Positions 26,102 to 35,497 are shown, counted from the first letter of the stretch. The stretch is DNA of 64,000 nt from Candidatus Vagococcus giribetii (GCF_017316185.1 NZ_JAFLVX010000015.1:62001-126000); one strand, 5' to 3'. Made by a program: numbers and translations. The notes: generated from the sequence alone by a model not told the origin.

Positions 26102-29100
26102 CTAAGGACTATCTTCTAATGACCAAAGCATTTCACCTTTGTAATGACTCTTTTTATTTCCTACATTTTGTATTAGTTTAATATCCATTGGAATGACAGT
26201 TGTCATTTTGTCACCTGTTGTTACATGATCTGTGAATTTTGTTCCTGTTGAGCCAATCGTAACAGGATTACCGTTTCTCTCAAACATTAAATGCCCTAAG
26301 AAAACTTCTGATTTGACATTATCTGGTATCGTTTTAATCCCTTTAGGGACAGAAACGTTTAGCTTCCATTCAGGACTCAACGTAGTGTTTATTATTTCAA
26401 TGTCTTTATTTTGAGTTGCATTACCACCCTTAGGCAAACCTATTTTACCATCAACACCTGTAACTTCTTCTTGTCCAAAATGAAGGTTTGATGCTTCTAC
26501 AGTCATTTTCCCACCATACTCATAAAGAATAGTAAAATCCTTCGTAGGTACTTTTTGTAATGGCGGTGATTCCTGTCCATCAATCATTATTTTATACTCA
26601 TTTTTCTTAGGGCTATTATACCAATCGTAAGTAAGTTTGAAATTAGAATCTGCTAATGGGTATTTTTCTAATTCACTCATTAAATCAGCGCCTGAATCAA
26701 CTGTGTACTTAAATTCATCAACTTCTTTGGGTTGATCACTTATATCTTTATATATTTTTTTACCGTTTTGATCCTCATATACTTGAATAACTGTCATGTT
26801 AACTGATTTTTTTTCAAGGTGTGCTTCAATGGTTCTACTATATGTCCCTAAACTCAATTTGATACTATGAGATGTATCTGGTTGCCACCCTCCTGAGGGT
26901 TTAGTAGGAATATCAATAATAAAATCAGTTGTATCTGTTACTTCAGTGTATGTATTTGTTACCTTATCTATTTTAAAAGCTCGACCATAACCATAATTAG
27001 GATCCTTTACGAATTGTTGTTTTTCAGAGTCAGATGACATGTCCCACTTGTGAAAGTCTATGTTGAAATCTCGTCCCGACACAAAGCTATCAAAGACAGG
27101 TTTTCCTTTTTCATGCACCATGATAGGTGCTAAAACAGGACCAGTATTACCAGCCTCATCTGTTATATCCACATACACTTCATAAAAACCTGGAGTTGTC
27201 CTGATATGCTCTAAATCGATCCCTCTAGCTTTATCCTCATCACTCACTCGATAAGCAAATTTTAATTTGTTCTTATCAGTAGTTGTTTCATCTTCATAAC
27301 TTTTTAATGATTTTGTCTGAGGACTATTAAGAGCATTGGCTAATTTTTCTTCGAAAATATATAGCTTCGACTCACCTATTGGAGGGAGTGTATCTTTGAT
27401 AAGTATAGGAACACTGTCTTCACGTTGCCCCTTATCTTCTAATCGAAGAGTATGATTCCCTGCTTTAATCCTCTTTTTAAAAAATGCATCAAATTCCCAT
27501 GAGCCATCTTCTTTTACAAGTGTTTCTGTAACAACTTTATTAGTAGCATCACGTATTTCTATTTTTGCTCCAACTGCTGGTTTATTGACAATAGAACCAT
27601 CTTCTAAATTACGATACGCTGTCGTTCCATAAAATTTGTCTGAGCCATTTCCTACTTGGTATTTTCTAGAACCTATCTCAAACTCCTCTCCAGGTATAAC
27701 GACAGGAACTGTTATATCATTTGAAACTCGCCCATATTTATTAATATCAAAGGCCTCTATTTTATTTTTTTTAGGTTCAGCAGTCACACTTCCTCTATTT
27801 CCTTCATAAAACTGAGAAACTTTTAAATAATCCATATTCTGCCAATATTCATCCGGGTTTTTAACGCCCAATTTATCCCGATTCCAAACACCAAGATCTG
27901 AATTATAGACATTAAAATTACTATTTCTAATATCTGCAGGACCAAATCCTCTATAGTACGCTCTAAAGAAATTCCAATTACCAAAATATCTTAAGTCTAG
28001 AAGATAAGGATTATCTACATTGACATTAAGTCTGTATGTATAAATCACTCCTGAATTCCCACTTGGATGAGTCGATTCGGCATAAAAAATGGCACCTTCA
28101 TTAATATTAATATTAGCCATTCCATTCCATGTTTGAGCATCACTCTCATAGTTACCAGCCGATTGAGTATCTCTTTCTGAGGCAATTGTTCTCATAGCTG
28201 GGCTTTTACATGTCATTCTCATTTCTCCATCAACGGTAATCGTCGAAAAATTACCAATATTATTATTGTATTCACTATGATTCGTGTTGTGATTTGTAAG
28301 GTTGACGCTTGCCTCCTCTTTTACAGTAACTCTTCTCGTACCATCAAAGGCATTTGCCGGTCGTCTTTTTTGATCATCATATCCCGGAAAAGATAGATTC
28401 ACAGCCCCTCTTTCTCGGGAGAACGGCCCTGCATTATACCAACCACCGTTATAGGTTACTTCTCCTGTAAAATCACCATTAATGAATGTGACATTTCCCC
28501 CTTTGGCATTAAAGTTTCCGTTGGTTAATTTATTAACTCCACTGAAAAAAATGTCATCATTTATACCTACAACAAATCCACCACGGGCTTTATCATCTTT
28601 TTCGCGATATTCACTCTCATGAGTAATATTTTCAAATACAAGACTAGCTGTTTTAGAAGTAGTTGGTGAGTAAATAAAACCTCCACGTGCATAAGCGTGG
28701 TTTTCTCCCCATACTATACTCGGAATCCAGCAAGACTCATTCCAGTAACCACCTCTAACACTTCCATTCTTCATATTAAAATAGTCACTTTGGACTTCTA
28801 TTTGCCCCTTTGTGCCTGCTATTAATTTATTTCCGTTTAAATCAAGTTCCTTATTGCCTCCCTCAGGAATCACAATACGGGCATTTGCTTCATCATTAGG
28901 AAACATTATATCTCCAATCAATTTTATTCTGATTAAAGAATCACTCTGTAATAAATCTTTAAACTCTTTATAAGTAGTAGTTTTCATCTCTACAACTGGA
29001 AGTAATTCCAATCCTGACTCTTTGGGTGCTAATGGGCCATAATCAACGGTATAGTATTTTGATCCTAGGGCTTGTAAAGCCATTCCCCCAGCTGTTTGAT

Positions 29101-29290
29101 TGATTTCTTCCTTTACGGTTGAGCTTGTTGTGGATTCATCTACACTACTGAATGTTGTTCCTTCTTCAGAAAATTCAGTAACATATTCAATAGAAGAACT
29201 ATCAGAAAACGATGTCACTTCTGCTAAAGTATTAATCGGTATCATTAATGCGAAAAACAAACTAATTATAATAAATAATGTCTTTTTCAT
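26102..29290 (-). CDS. Large WxL surface protein with pectate-lyase-like region
   Basis: Predicted 1062-residue secreted protein. Order: signal peptide (about 1-23), Ser/Thr/Glu-rich linker, an Asn/Gly-rich region (about 105-500) with repeated short strands that resembles the pectate-lyase-like beta-helix of adhesive surface proteins, an Ig-like stretch (about 560-730), a MucBP-like segment (VIQVYEDQNGKKI) and a C-terminal WxL domain with motifs EWKL and MLWSL. No LPXTG signal is present, so retention at the wall would depend on WxL. A role in adhesion is inferred. GAGGAGA precedes ATG. No DUF916 gene is adjacent. A decayed paralogue lies on the other side of sbcCD. Confidence 0.9.
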   Translation of the reverse strand: MKKTLFIIISLFFALMIPINTLAEVTSFSDSSSIEYVTEFSEEGTTFSSVDESTTSSTVKEEINQTAGGMALQALGSKYYTVDYGPLAPKESGLELLPVVEMKTTTYKEFKDLLQSDSLIRIKLIGDIMFPNDEANARIVIPEGGNKELDLNGNKLIAGTKGQIEVQSDYFNMKNGSVRGGYWNESCWIPSIVWGENHAYARGGFIYSPTTSKTASLVFENITHESEYREKDDKARGGFVVGINDDIFFSGVNKLTNGNFNAKGGNVTFINGDFTGEVTYNGGWYNAGPFSRERGAVNLSFPGYDDQKRRPANAFDGTRRVTVKEEASVNLTNHNTNHSEYNNNIGNFSTITVDGEMRMTCKSPAMRTIASERDTQSAGNYESDAQTWNGMANININEGAIFYAESTHPSGNSGVIYTYRLNVNVDNPYLLDLRYFGNWNFFRAYYRGFGPADIRNSNFNVYNSDLGVWNRDKLGVKNPDEYWQNMDYLKVSQFYEGNRGSVTAEPKKNKIEAFDINKYGRVSNDITVPVVIPGEEFEIGSRKYQVGNGSDKFYGTTAYRNLEDGSIVNKPAVGAKIEIRDATNKVVTETLVKEDGSWEFDAFFKKRIKAGNHTLRLEDKGQREDSVPILIKDTLPPIGESKLYIFEEKLANALNSPQTKSLKSYEDETTTDKNKLKFAYRVSDEDKARGIDLEHIRTTPGFYEVYVDITDEAGNTGPVLAPIMVHEKGKPVFDSFVSGRDFNIDFHKWDMSSDSEKQQFVKDPNYGYGRAFKIDKVTNTYTEVTDTTDFIIDIPTKPSGGWQPDTSHSIKLSLGTYSRTIEAHLEKKSVNMTVIQVYEDQNGKKIYKDISDQPKEVDEFKYTVDSGADLMSELEKYPLADSNFKLTYDWYNSPKKNEYKIMIDGQESPPLQKVPTKDFTILYEYGGKMTVEASNLHFGQEEVTGVDGKIGLPKGGNATQNKDIEIINTTLSPEWKLNVSVPKGIKTIPDNVKSEVFLGHLMFERNGNPVTIGSTGTKFTDHVTTGDKMTTVIPMDIKLIQNVGNKKSHYKGEMLWSLEDSP

Positions 29291-29356
29291 AGTCTTCTCC
29301 TCTTATTTCATCTATATATTTTGTTGAGCTTTTATTTTAAAATACGTCTCATACTT

Positions 29357-29365
29357 ATTATAACA
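29357..29365 (-). promoter_or_regulatory. Extended -10 promoter of the large WxL gene
   Basis: The minus strand reads TGTTATAAT, about 65 bases before the start codon. The remainder of the 295-base gap is AT-rich and I see nothing else in it except the tetR-side terminator. Confidence 0.5.
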
Positions 29366-29545
29366 CATTTTACGCATGTTTTTTGAACATTATTGTATAT
29401 TTTACCATACATAACAGTTATTAAAGTTAATATTCACCACTAAAATAGAATTTCAGGCTTTTATTTATTCCAAAATAACATAAAAATGAAGGTGATAAAT
29501 AAAATATATTTTTCACTATATTAACTAATAAACCTTGGTTATAAA

Positions 29546-29582
29546 AAAGAAAGAAATAATCACAACGATTATCTCTTTCTTT
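29546..29582 (-). terminator. Intrinsic terminator of the ABC-TetR operon
   Basis: On the minus strand AAAGAAAGAGATAATC pairs with GATTATTTCTTTCTTT, followed by more T residues. Confidence 0.82.
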
Positions 29583-29585
29583 CCC

Positions 29586-30203
29586 TTAATTGCTTTTCTT
29601 CAAAAATCCTTGTTCTAATATCTTCATCTGTTGACTGGTTTCTTTGATTAGTTCATCAAATTGAGACAAATCAGAGATCGGCTCATGTTGCATTTTAGCT
29701 TTAGCTTCTAACTCAATTTGATTAAAGACCATCAAAACCAACTTAACTACTTCTTCTTCTGTAAATTCTTCTTTAATCGGCATTTGCCTAATAATTGAGG
29801 CAATAATGCGATAGCTTGTTTGAGTTGTATCTTCAATATAAGCCATAATATCTTTCTGCAAGTCAGGTGGCAACGTTTCTAAATGACTGTAAACTTCAAT
29901 CATCAACCCCATCTCAAACTCATGGCTTTTGGCGATTGAAAATTTTAACGCCAATGAATACTCAAACAATGAAAGTAAACTGTCTTTTGGGAATTTGTCA
30001 TAATCAAACAGAGCCTGTAAGGTCTCTATAGCTACGGTGATAGCCGTTGTGTATAGTTTTTTCTTAGACTTAAAGTAGTGAAATACTAACCCTTTTGAAA
30101 CTTCTGCTTTTTCTGCTATTGTTTCCATTTTTGTACGATGGTAACCACTTGTTGCAAATTCCTGAGTAGCTACTTTTAAAATTTTTTCTGCTTTTTCTTC
30201 CAT
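29586..30203 (-). CDS. TetR-family transcriptional regulator
   Basis: Predicted 205-residue repressor. The N-terminal HTH shows the usual pattern (ATQEFATSGYHRTKMETIAEKA, then SKGLVFHYF), residues about 10-50; the rest is an all-helical ligand domain. The start ATG directly follows the stop of the permease gene (TAA then ATG), so translation is coupled. As the last gene of an ABC exporter operon it most likely represses that operon; two near-identical 16-bp dyads at the operon promoter fit this. The inducer is unknown. Confidence 0.92.
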   Translation of the reverse strand: MEEKAEKILKVATQEFATSGYHRTKMETIAEKAEVSKGLVFHYFKSKKKLYTTAITVAIETLQALFDYDKFPKDSLLSLFEYSLALKFSIAKSHEFEMGLMIEVYSHLETLPPDLQKDIMAYIEDTTQTSYRIIASIIRQMPIKEEFTEEEVVKLVLMVFNQIELEAKAKMQHEPISDLSQFDELIKETSQQMKILEQGFLKKSN

Positions 30204-31013
30204 TTAGACGTTTAAATCCTTTCTTTGATAAGTCAGTCTTGCCAAAATAAAGAGAAGAATGCTGATACCAAATAAAATACCTGCAAATCCCCACGAAAAA
30301 TCTTTTTCAAGAACCGCTGCTGGACCTGCTTGAGCCATTGGTGAGATATCTTTTAGAAAACTCAATTTTTCTTCCAAATCTCCCATAATACCACCTAAGT
30401 AAAAGATAAAAACTAAGCCCATACTGATACCAAGATTGGCTTGTTTCAACAAACTAGATAAAAGAAATCCTAGACATAAGAAAAATAAGAGAACAAACCA
30501 TTCCGTTGCAAAAATCTTACTAAGTCCAATAACTATGTCTTTTGTTGCAAATTTTGTGTTATTGAAAAAAACAGTCGCTCCTAGACTAAACCCATAAATG
30601 ACTAACCAAAATAAGCCTATCATCGCAATACTTGCCACCATTTTTTCACCAATAATTCGACTGCGACTAACCGGTTGAGCGTAGAGAAATTCAATAGTTC
30701 CTTCTGTTTCTTCTTTCACTAGCATTTTACTGCCTAACATTACAGCGTAAATGCTCGCTGCGATAAAGATATATTGAAATACATAAGCAAAATAGCCAGT
30801 TGGTTCAATTAAGCTTGGTCCACTATTCAAATGAAATGCTTTTAGCATATTTTCAGGTAAGGAAGATAATTTTGTTGTCATCATATCTGCCATAGCTGAA
30901 TTGCTCATAGAAGGGAAAATACTCATAAATAAAACGACTATGATGCTTAAGCTAAGTGTCCAAATCAACAGGGATTTTTTATTCATTTGCCATTCAATCT
31001 TAGTTATTGTCAT
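30204..31013 (-). CDS. ABC-2 type exporter permease
   Basis: Predicted 269-residue membrane protein with about six hydrophobic segments and the conserved cytoplasmic stretch KEETEGTIEFLYAQPVSRSRI that is typical of ABC-2 permeases. It pairs with the ATPase encoded 12 bases upstream. AAGGAG lies before the ATG. Substrate is unknown; drug or toxic-compound efflux is suggested only by the TetR partner. Confidence 0.9.
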   Translation of the reverse strand: MTITKIEWQMNKKSLLIWTLSLSIIVVLFMSIFPSMSNSAMADMMTTKLSSLPENMLKAFHLNSGPSLIEPTGYFAYVFQYIFIAASIYAVMLGSKMLVKEETEGTIEFLYAQPVSRSRIIGEKMVASIAMIGLFWLVIYGFSLGATVFFNNTKFATKDIVIGLSKIFATEWFVLLFFLCLGFLLSSLLKQANLGISMGLVFIFYLGGIMGDLEEKLSFLKDISPMAQAGPAAVLEKDFSWGFAGILFGISILLFILARLTYQRKDLNV

Positions 31014-31025
31014 GATTCATTCTCC

Positions 31026-31901
31026 TTACTCATACATCGATAGAAACTTATCTTCTAAATCAAGAGGTTGAATCACTAAATCCTGAATCTCTAGTTGTGT
31101 TAATTGACTCATTAACTGATTCATATCTCCTTGGAAGATAAAGCTCCATTGATTGTCTATTTGTTGAATATTGCTGCCACCTAAGGCCACAAGTTGCTCT
31201 TTATTTAAGTTACTTGCTTTTATCATGACTTTTTTCTCTAAGTCTTGTCCTTTTTGAAGGGACTCCACTGAAATAATTTGGCCATTCTTTATAAAAGCCG
31301 CCCTATCACAATGAGCCTGAATCTCATGTAAATCATGGCTAGATAAAAAGATAGTCATGCCTTCTTTTCGTTTTGCTTCAAGGACTTCAAATAAACGATG
31401 TTGAATCATGGGATCTAACCCATTCGTTGGCTCATCTAAAATAAGTAATTTAGGATTTTGTAATAAAGCTGATACAATAGCGACTTTCTTTTTATTCCCT
31501 AATGACAACTTAGCTATTTTTTTATCTGGGTCAATTTCAAAGTATGACACATACTCATCAATGACTTGCTCTTTATTTCTAATACCATGAAAATCTGCTG
31601 TGTATTTAAAAATATCTCGTGACGTCATATCCTGATAGTACCTCACATCACTGGACACATATCCCACTTCTTTTTTTATGGCTAAACTATCTGTTACGCA
31701 ATCTAAGCCAAAAATAGAAGCACTCCCTGAAGTTGGAAAGATAAAGTTAAGTAACATTTTAATCGTTGTTGATTTTCCTGCACCATTTGGTCCGATAAAA
31801 CCAAAAATCTCGCCTTCTTCAATGTTTAAAGACACTTTTTCTACAGCATTTACTCCTTTATACGTCTTTGTTAATTGATTCATTTCAATAATAGCTGACA
31901 C
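31026..31901 (-). CDS. ABC transporter ATP-binding protein
   Basis: Predicted 291-residue ATPase with Walker A GPNGAGKST, signature LSLGNKKK (a variant common in ABC-2 exporter ATPases), Walker B LLILDEPTNGLD and an H-loop SSHDLHE. A C-terminal extension of about 80 residues follows. I start at GTG 31899-31901, which has AGGTG seven bases upstream; an upstream ATG lies in the operator and lacks a site. It is first in the operon ATPase-permease-TetR. Confidence 0.92.
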   Translation of the reverse strand: MSAIIEMNQLTKTYKGVNAVEKVSLNIEEGEIFGFIGPNGAGKSTTIKMLLNFIFPTSGSASIFGLDCVTDSLAIKKEVGYVSSDVRYYQDMTSRDIFKYTADFHGIRNKEQVIDEYVSYFEIDPDKKIAKLSLGNKKKVAIVSALLQNPKLLILDEPTNGLDPMIQHRLFEVLEAKRKEGMTIFLSSHDLHEIQAHCDRAAFIKNGQIISVESLQKGQDLEKKVMIKASNLNKEQLVALGGSNIQQIDNQWSFIFQGDMNQLMSQLTQLEIQDLVIQPLDLEDKFLSMYE

Positions 31902-31924
31902 GCCGAAGCACCTACTTTCTTTCA

Positions 31925-31940
31925 TTGACTTTCAAGTCAA
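31925..31940. promoter_or_regulatory. Operator 1 of the ABC-TetR operon
   Basis: TTGACTTTCAAGTCAA is a dyad with 7-bp arms around TC. It lies just downstream of the -10 element, near the predicted transcription start. It matches operator 2 at 14 of 16 positions when one is reversed. Confidence 0.7.
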
Positions 31941-31944
31941 CATC

Positions 31945-31973
31945 AGTTTATTCCTAATTGACCGGAAAGTCAA
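31945..31973 (-). promoter_or_regulatory. Promoter of the ABC-TetR operon
   Basis: On the minus strand TTGACT (31968-31973) and TAAACT (31945-31950) are 17 bp apart. The -35 lies inside operator 2. Confidence 0.6.
31958..31973. promoter_or_regulatory. Operator 2 of the ABC-TetR operon
   Basis: TTGACCGGAAAGTCAA has TTGAC/GTCAA arms; its reverse complement differs from operator 1 in only two bases. The two sites start 33 bp apart, about three helical turns, and it covers the -35. Confidence 0.7.
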
Positions 31974-31984
31974 TTTTAAAAAAA

Positions 31985-32024
31985 CATAAAAAATAGGTTG
32001 TGAATAAACTCATCACAACCTATT
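31985..32024 (-). terminator. Intrinsic terminator of the catalase gene
   Basis: AATAGGTTGTGA (31992-32003) pairs with TCACAACCTATT (32013-32024); on the minus strand TTTTTT follows. Confidence 0.85.
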
Positions 32025-32037
32025 CTTTCCTAATCTA

Positions 32038-33474
32038 TTAAATAACTTTTAATTGTTTTAATTTCATTTCAATTCGATATCCATAATCTTCATCTGCTGC
32101 GTAAAAATGTTTCAATTGACGATGAATAATATCAGGATAAGTGACTTGTTTTAAGCCTGATACAATATTATCTGCCAAACGCTCTTTTTCTTCCTCAGTA
32201 AAGATATTATAAAGAATACCTGCCTGTGAGTAGAAGTCATCATTGTAATCAAAGTTGCCGACTGTTCCTTGTAGTTCAGCTCGGTAATCTTTATGTTCAG
32301 GTGCTTCAACTGGACGGTCAAATCTATTTGGACTGTAATTCACTGATGCACTAGCTTTTATGTAGCTCATACTGCCATCTTGTTGATGGTTACGTAAGTT
32401 GTTCTTCGGTGCATTAACTGGTAGATGATGGCTATTGGCACCTACACGGTAACGATGAGCGTCTCCATAAGCAAATAAACGTCCTTGAAGTAGTTTATCT
32501 GGAGACGCTTCAATCCCAGGAACAAAGTTACCTGGTGAAAATGTTGCTTGCTCAACTTCATTAAAGTAATTGTCTGGATTACGATTAAGGGTAAAGACAC
32601 CTACTTCAATCAATGGATAATCTTTTTGTGATACTGTTTTTGTCACATCAAAAATATCACTAGCATAGTTAATACCATCTTCATACGGAATCACCTGAAC
32701 TGAAAGAGTCCAAGATGGGTAATCTCCTGCTTCAATGGCATTAAATAAATCCTCTGTGTGACAGTCTGGATTAGATCCAGCTAACTCCTCAGCCACATCT
32801 GCATGTAGGCATTTAATACCTTGATTTGTTTTGAAGTGGTACTTAATAAAGTGTGGGACACCTGCTTCATTTGTCCACATGTAAGTATGACTACCATAAC
32901 CATGCATGTGTCTGAATGTTGCTGGAATACCACGATCACTCATCAAGATAGTTACTTGATGCAATGATTCTGGACTTAGTGACCAAAAATCCCAAACAGC
33001 ATTTGGGTCTTTTAAATGGGTTTGTGGGTTTCTTTTTTGTGTGTGAATAAAATCTGGGAACTTTAATGGATCCCTTACAAAAAAGACGGGTGTATTATTT
33101 CCTACGAAGTCAAAATTACCTTCTTCTGTGTAGAATTTAAGAGCAAACCCTCGAGGATCTCTTAGTGTATCAGCTGACCCTAACTCACCTGCTACCGTAG
33201 AGAATCTAGCAAACATTTCTGTCTTCTTACCAACAGTTGATAAAAATGCTGCTTTCGTATAATCTGACACATCATTCGTCACGACAAATTCACCGTAAGC
33301 TCCAGCACCTTTTGCGTGAACCACTCGTTCTGGGACACGTTCACGGTTAAAGTGAGCTAACTTTTCTAATAGATGAGTATCCTGTATTAAGATTGGACCT
33401 CTTACTCCTGCTGTTAATGAATTTTGATCATCTTTAACAGGTGAGCCTTGATTCGTTGTTAAATAATCTGTCAT
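32038..33474 (-). CDS. katA: Heme catalase
   Basis: Predicted 478-residue small-subunit monofunctional catalase that splits H2O2 into water and oxygen. Seen: catalytic His53 in VVHAKGAGA, the Asn in FVGNNTPVF, and the heme-binding Tyr in [14 protein letters not shown]. Lactobacillales generally lack heme synthesis, so activity probably needs external heme. GGAGGA precedes the ATG. The promoter overlaps a PerR-box-like sequence, which suggests peroxide control. It stands alone between terminators. The H2O2-forming glycerol-3-phosphate oxidase encoded at 42273-44093 is one possible source of its substrate. Confidence 0.96.
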   Translation of the reverse strand: MTDYLTTNQGSPVKDDQNSLTAGVRGPILIQDTHLLEKLAHFNRERVPERVVHAKGAGAYGEFVVTNDVSDYTKAAFLSTVGKKTEMFARFSTVAGELGSADTLRDPRGFALKFYTEEGNFDFVGNNTPVFFVRDPLKFPDFIHTQKRNPQTHLKDPNAVWDFWSLSPESLHQVTILMSDRGIPATFRHMHGYGSHTYMWTNEAGVPHFIKYHFKTNQGIKCLHADVAEELAGSNPDCHTEDLFNAIEAGDYPSWTLSVQVIPYEDGINYASDIFDVTKTVSQKDYPLIEVGVFTLNRNPDNYFNEVEQATFSPGNFVPGIEASPDKLLQGRLFAYGDAHRYRVGANSHHLPVNAPKNNLRNHQQDGSMSYIKASASVNYSPNRFDRPVEAPEHKDYRAELQGTVGNFDYNDDFYSQAGILYNIFTEEEKERLADNIVSGLKQVTYPDIIHRQLKHFYAADEDYGYRIEMKLKQLKVI

Positions 33475-33509
33475 TCAATATTCCTCCGCTTTAATTTATT
33501 TTTGGTACA

Positions 33510-33538
33510 CTTATATGCTACATTAGAATAATTATAAA
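33510..33538 (-). promoter_or_regulatory. katA promoter overlapping a PerR box
   Basis: On the minus strand TTTATA (33533-33538) and TATAAG (33510-33515) are 17 bp apart. TTATAATTATTCTAA at 33523-33537 matches the Bacillus PerR box TTATAATnATTATAA except for one base. Confidence 0.65.
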
Positions 33539-33635
33539 CAAAAAACTTATGCTCATATTTCAAAATTTAATCTATTTAACTAGGTAAACTGAACGTAATT
33601 TATAAATAAGATTTTTACTTTGTTTTTTAAAGTAA

Positions 33636-33678
33636 AAAAAGGTCAAAACCATTATCAATAACGGTTTCAACCTTTTTT
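33636..33678 (-). terminator. Intrinsic terminator of the acyltransferase gene
   Basis: AAAAGGTCAAAACC and GGTTTCAACCTTTT pair with a 2-base internal loop; the minus strand continues into T residues. Confidence 0.7.
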
Positions 33679-33697
33679 AGTGAATTATTCTCAACAA

Positions 33698-34327
33698 CTA
33701 TTTTTCTTTTTTAACTGGTTTGTGATAGACAAAATCTGGGTTTATCTGGTTGTCTAATTGATCAAATGCTTCTTGCATTCTACGTTCAACTTCTTCTAAA
33801 CCTGCTTTATCTAATTTCTTAATATCAGAAATATCAATAGGTTCTCCAAAAGCTAGAGTGACTCTTTTCTTAGTCCATAACGAGCTAAATTTAACTGGCC
33901 CTTGATACACTGCAGGAACAATTTTCACTTTAGCCATCTTAGCAATAACAGCTGCTCCACCTTTTAAATCATCTGAGTAGCGACTACCACTGGGAAAGAC
34001 CATCACACTTAAATCTGTATTTTTTAAGGCTCTGACAGGTGTTTTAATGGCACTAGGTCCCGGATTATCTCTATCTACTGGAAACACGTGACATTTCTTC
34101 AAAATATAACCTAAAATTGGATTTTCAAATAATTCTTTTTTAGCCATAAACGAGAATTTTTTTGGCCAAGCTCCCATGGCAAAATACAATGGTTCATACC
34201 ATGTTCTATGGGGACCAACTAACACATAATTTTCTTCCTTAGGTAAATTCTCTCGACCAACATAACGGGCATTTGTATTGATAAAAAATGTCAAAAAACG
34301 CACAACATATAATAAAAATCGATACAT
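33698..34327 (-). CDS. 1-acyl-sn-glycerol-3-phosphate acyltransferase (PlsC family)
   Basis: Predicted 209-residue membrane-associated acyltransferase for phosphatidic acid synthesis. The catalytic block reads PHRTWYEP (H-x4-E rather than the usual H-x4-D) and the phosphate-binding block FPSGSRYSDDLKGG; the FPSGSR form is common in lactic acid bacteria. An N-terminal hydrophobic segment is present. ATG follows AAAGGAGAGG. It is a monocistronic gene divergent from trmN6. The Asp-to-Glu change may be tolerated; I infer a normal enzyme. Confidence 0.85.
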   Translation of the reverse strand: MYRFLLYVVRFLTFFINTNARYVGRENLPKEENYVLVGPHRTWYEPLYFAMGAWPKKFSFMAKKELFENPILGYILKKCHVFPVDRDNPGPSAIKTPVRALKNTDLSVMVFPSGSRYSDDLKGGAAVIAKMAKVKIVPAVYQGPVKFSSLWTKKRVTLAFGEPIDISDIKKLDKAGLEEVERRMQEAFDQLDNQINPDFVYHKPVKKEK

Positions 34328-34419
34328 GATTTTTTGTCCTCTCCTTTAAATTCCTTCTCACAGTATGCCGAAATTTTGTCAAACTTGCAAGTTTTTCTTA
34401 TTTAAATGATGACCTATCA

Positions 34420-34428
34420 TGCTATAAT
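34420..34428 (+). promoter_or_regulatory. Extended -10 promoter of the trmN6 gene
   Basis: TGCTATAAT is a consensus extended -10, about 30 bases before the ATG. Confidence 0.5.
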
Positions 34429-34457
34429 AAACACACTGATTTGAAAGGAAGTTTTCA

Positions 34458-35204
34458 ATGAACGAATTATTACATGAAGGCGAGAGAATTGATCAATTAG
34501 TCTCTCAAGGCGTTCAAATTATCCAAAGTCCTGACGTTTTTTCATTTTCACTAGATGCCGTTTTACTGGCCCATTTTGCTTCTATTCCTAAGAGAGGACA
34601 GATTGTCGACTTTTGCTCTGGAAACGGTGCCGTCGCTCTTTTTATGGCTCCTAGAACCAATGCTCAGATAACTGGTATTGAGCTTCAAGAACGTTTGGCT
34701 AATATGGGAAAAAGAAGTATTCTGTTAAATCATTTTGAAGAACAGCTAACCATGAAACAATTAGATATCAAAGACATATTAACTGAAATTAAAAGTGATT
34801 CAGTTGATTTTATTACTTGCAACCCTCCTTATTTCAAGGAACAACCCAATAGTAAAAAAAACCCGAATCCTTATTACGCTATTGCTCGTCATGAAATCCA
34901 TTTACAACTTGATGATGTCTTTTCTTCAGCATCCAAAATTTTAAAAATGAATGGAAAAATCGCTATGGTTCATCGTCCAGATCGATTGATGGACATTATT
35001 GATAGTATGAGAGCTCATCGAATTGCACCAAAAAGGATTCAATTTATTTATCCTAAAGAAGAAAAAGAAGCGAATACCATTTTGATTGAAGGTATCAAAG
35101 ATGGTAAGACAGACGGGTTAAAAATACTACCACCTCTTTATGTCTATGGTAGTGATAATACCTACCTACCTGCTATTAAGGACATTCTACATGGAACAGC
35201 ATAA
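34458..35204 (+). CDS. tRNA1(Val) adenine-37 N6-methyltransferase family protein
   Basis: Predicted 248-residue SAM-dependent methyltransferase. The SAM motif DFCSGNGAVAL is at residues 51-61 and the N6-adenine catalytic motif NPPY at 122-125. It belongs to the YabB/TrmN6 group. GAAAGGAAG is upstream of ATG. The next gene, a GIY-YIG protein, overlaps its end by 14 bases; the yabB-yazA pair is also conserved in Bacillus. The RNA target is inferred from the family. Confidence 0.9.
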   Translation: MNELLHEGERIDQLVSQGVQIIQSPDVFSFSLDAVLLAHFASIPKRGQIVDFCSGNGAVALFMAPRTNAQITGIELQERLANMGKRSILLNHFEEQLTMKQLDIKDILTEIKSDSVDFITCNPPYFKEQPNSKKNPNPYYAIARHEIHLQLDDVFSSASKILKMNGKIAMVHRPDRLMDIIDSMRAHRIAPKRIQFIYPKEEKEANTILIEGIKDGKTDGLKILPPLYVYGSDNTYLPAIKDILHGTA

Positions 35205-35469
35205 ACCTCACTATTTTTATGTCCTTCATTGTAAGGACAATACCTATTATGCTGGCTACACAACAGATTTAGCCAGACGCTTAGAAGAGCACAATAGTGG
35301 ACGAGGTGCCAAATACACGCGACTTGAAAAACGCAGACCTTTAAAAATGATTCATCACGAATCTTTTTCAACCCGTAGTGAAGCAACGAAGGCTGAATAC
35401 GCCTTTAAACAACTGACAAGAAAACAAAAAGACAACTACTTAGCCCACTACAACAAAAAGAACAGCTAA
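35191..35469 (+). CDS. GIY-YIG nuclease family protein, YazA type
   Basis: Predicted 92-residue protein of the UPF0213/YazA family. The single GIY-YIG domain shows YFYVLHC, then YAGYTTDLARRLEEHN and a downstream catalytic-type Glu. ATG at 35191 lies within the end of the methyltransferase gene and follows AAGGA. The biochemical role of these small proteins is not established; nuclease activity is presumed from the fold. Confidence 0.9.
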   Translation: MEQHKPHYFYVLHCKDNTYYAGYTTDLARRLEEHNSGRGAKYTRLEKRRPLKMIHHESFSTRSEATKAEYAFKQLTRKQKDNYLAHYNKKNS

Positions 35470-35497
35470 CCCTTCATAAGGCTAGCTGTTCTTTTTG
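35461..35497. terminator. Bidirectional intrinsic terminator
   Basis: AACAGCTA and TAGCTGTT, extended by CCTT/AAGG, form a stem followed by CTTTTTG. It separates the convergent YazA and YitT genes. Confidence 0.75.

Noticed and set aside
29340-29560. A possible hidden gene or small RNA in the gap before the TetR gene
   Set aside because: The stretch is AT-rich with no open frame having a site and no stable fold other than the terminator at its end.
33698-34327. Acyltransferase with FPSGSR instead of FPEGTR read as inactive
   Set aside because: As far as I recall, this form is common in lactic acid bacteria, and the rest of the motif set is present.
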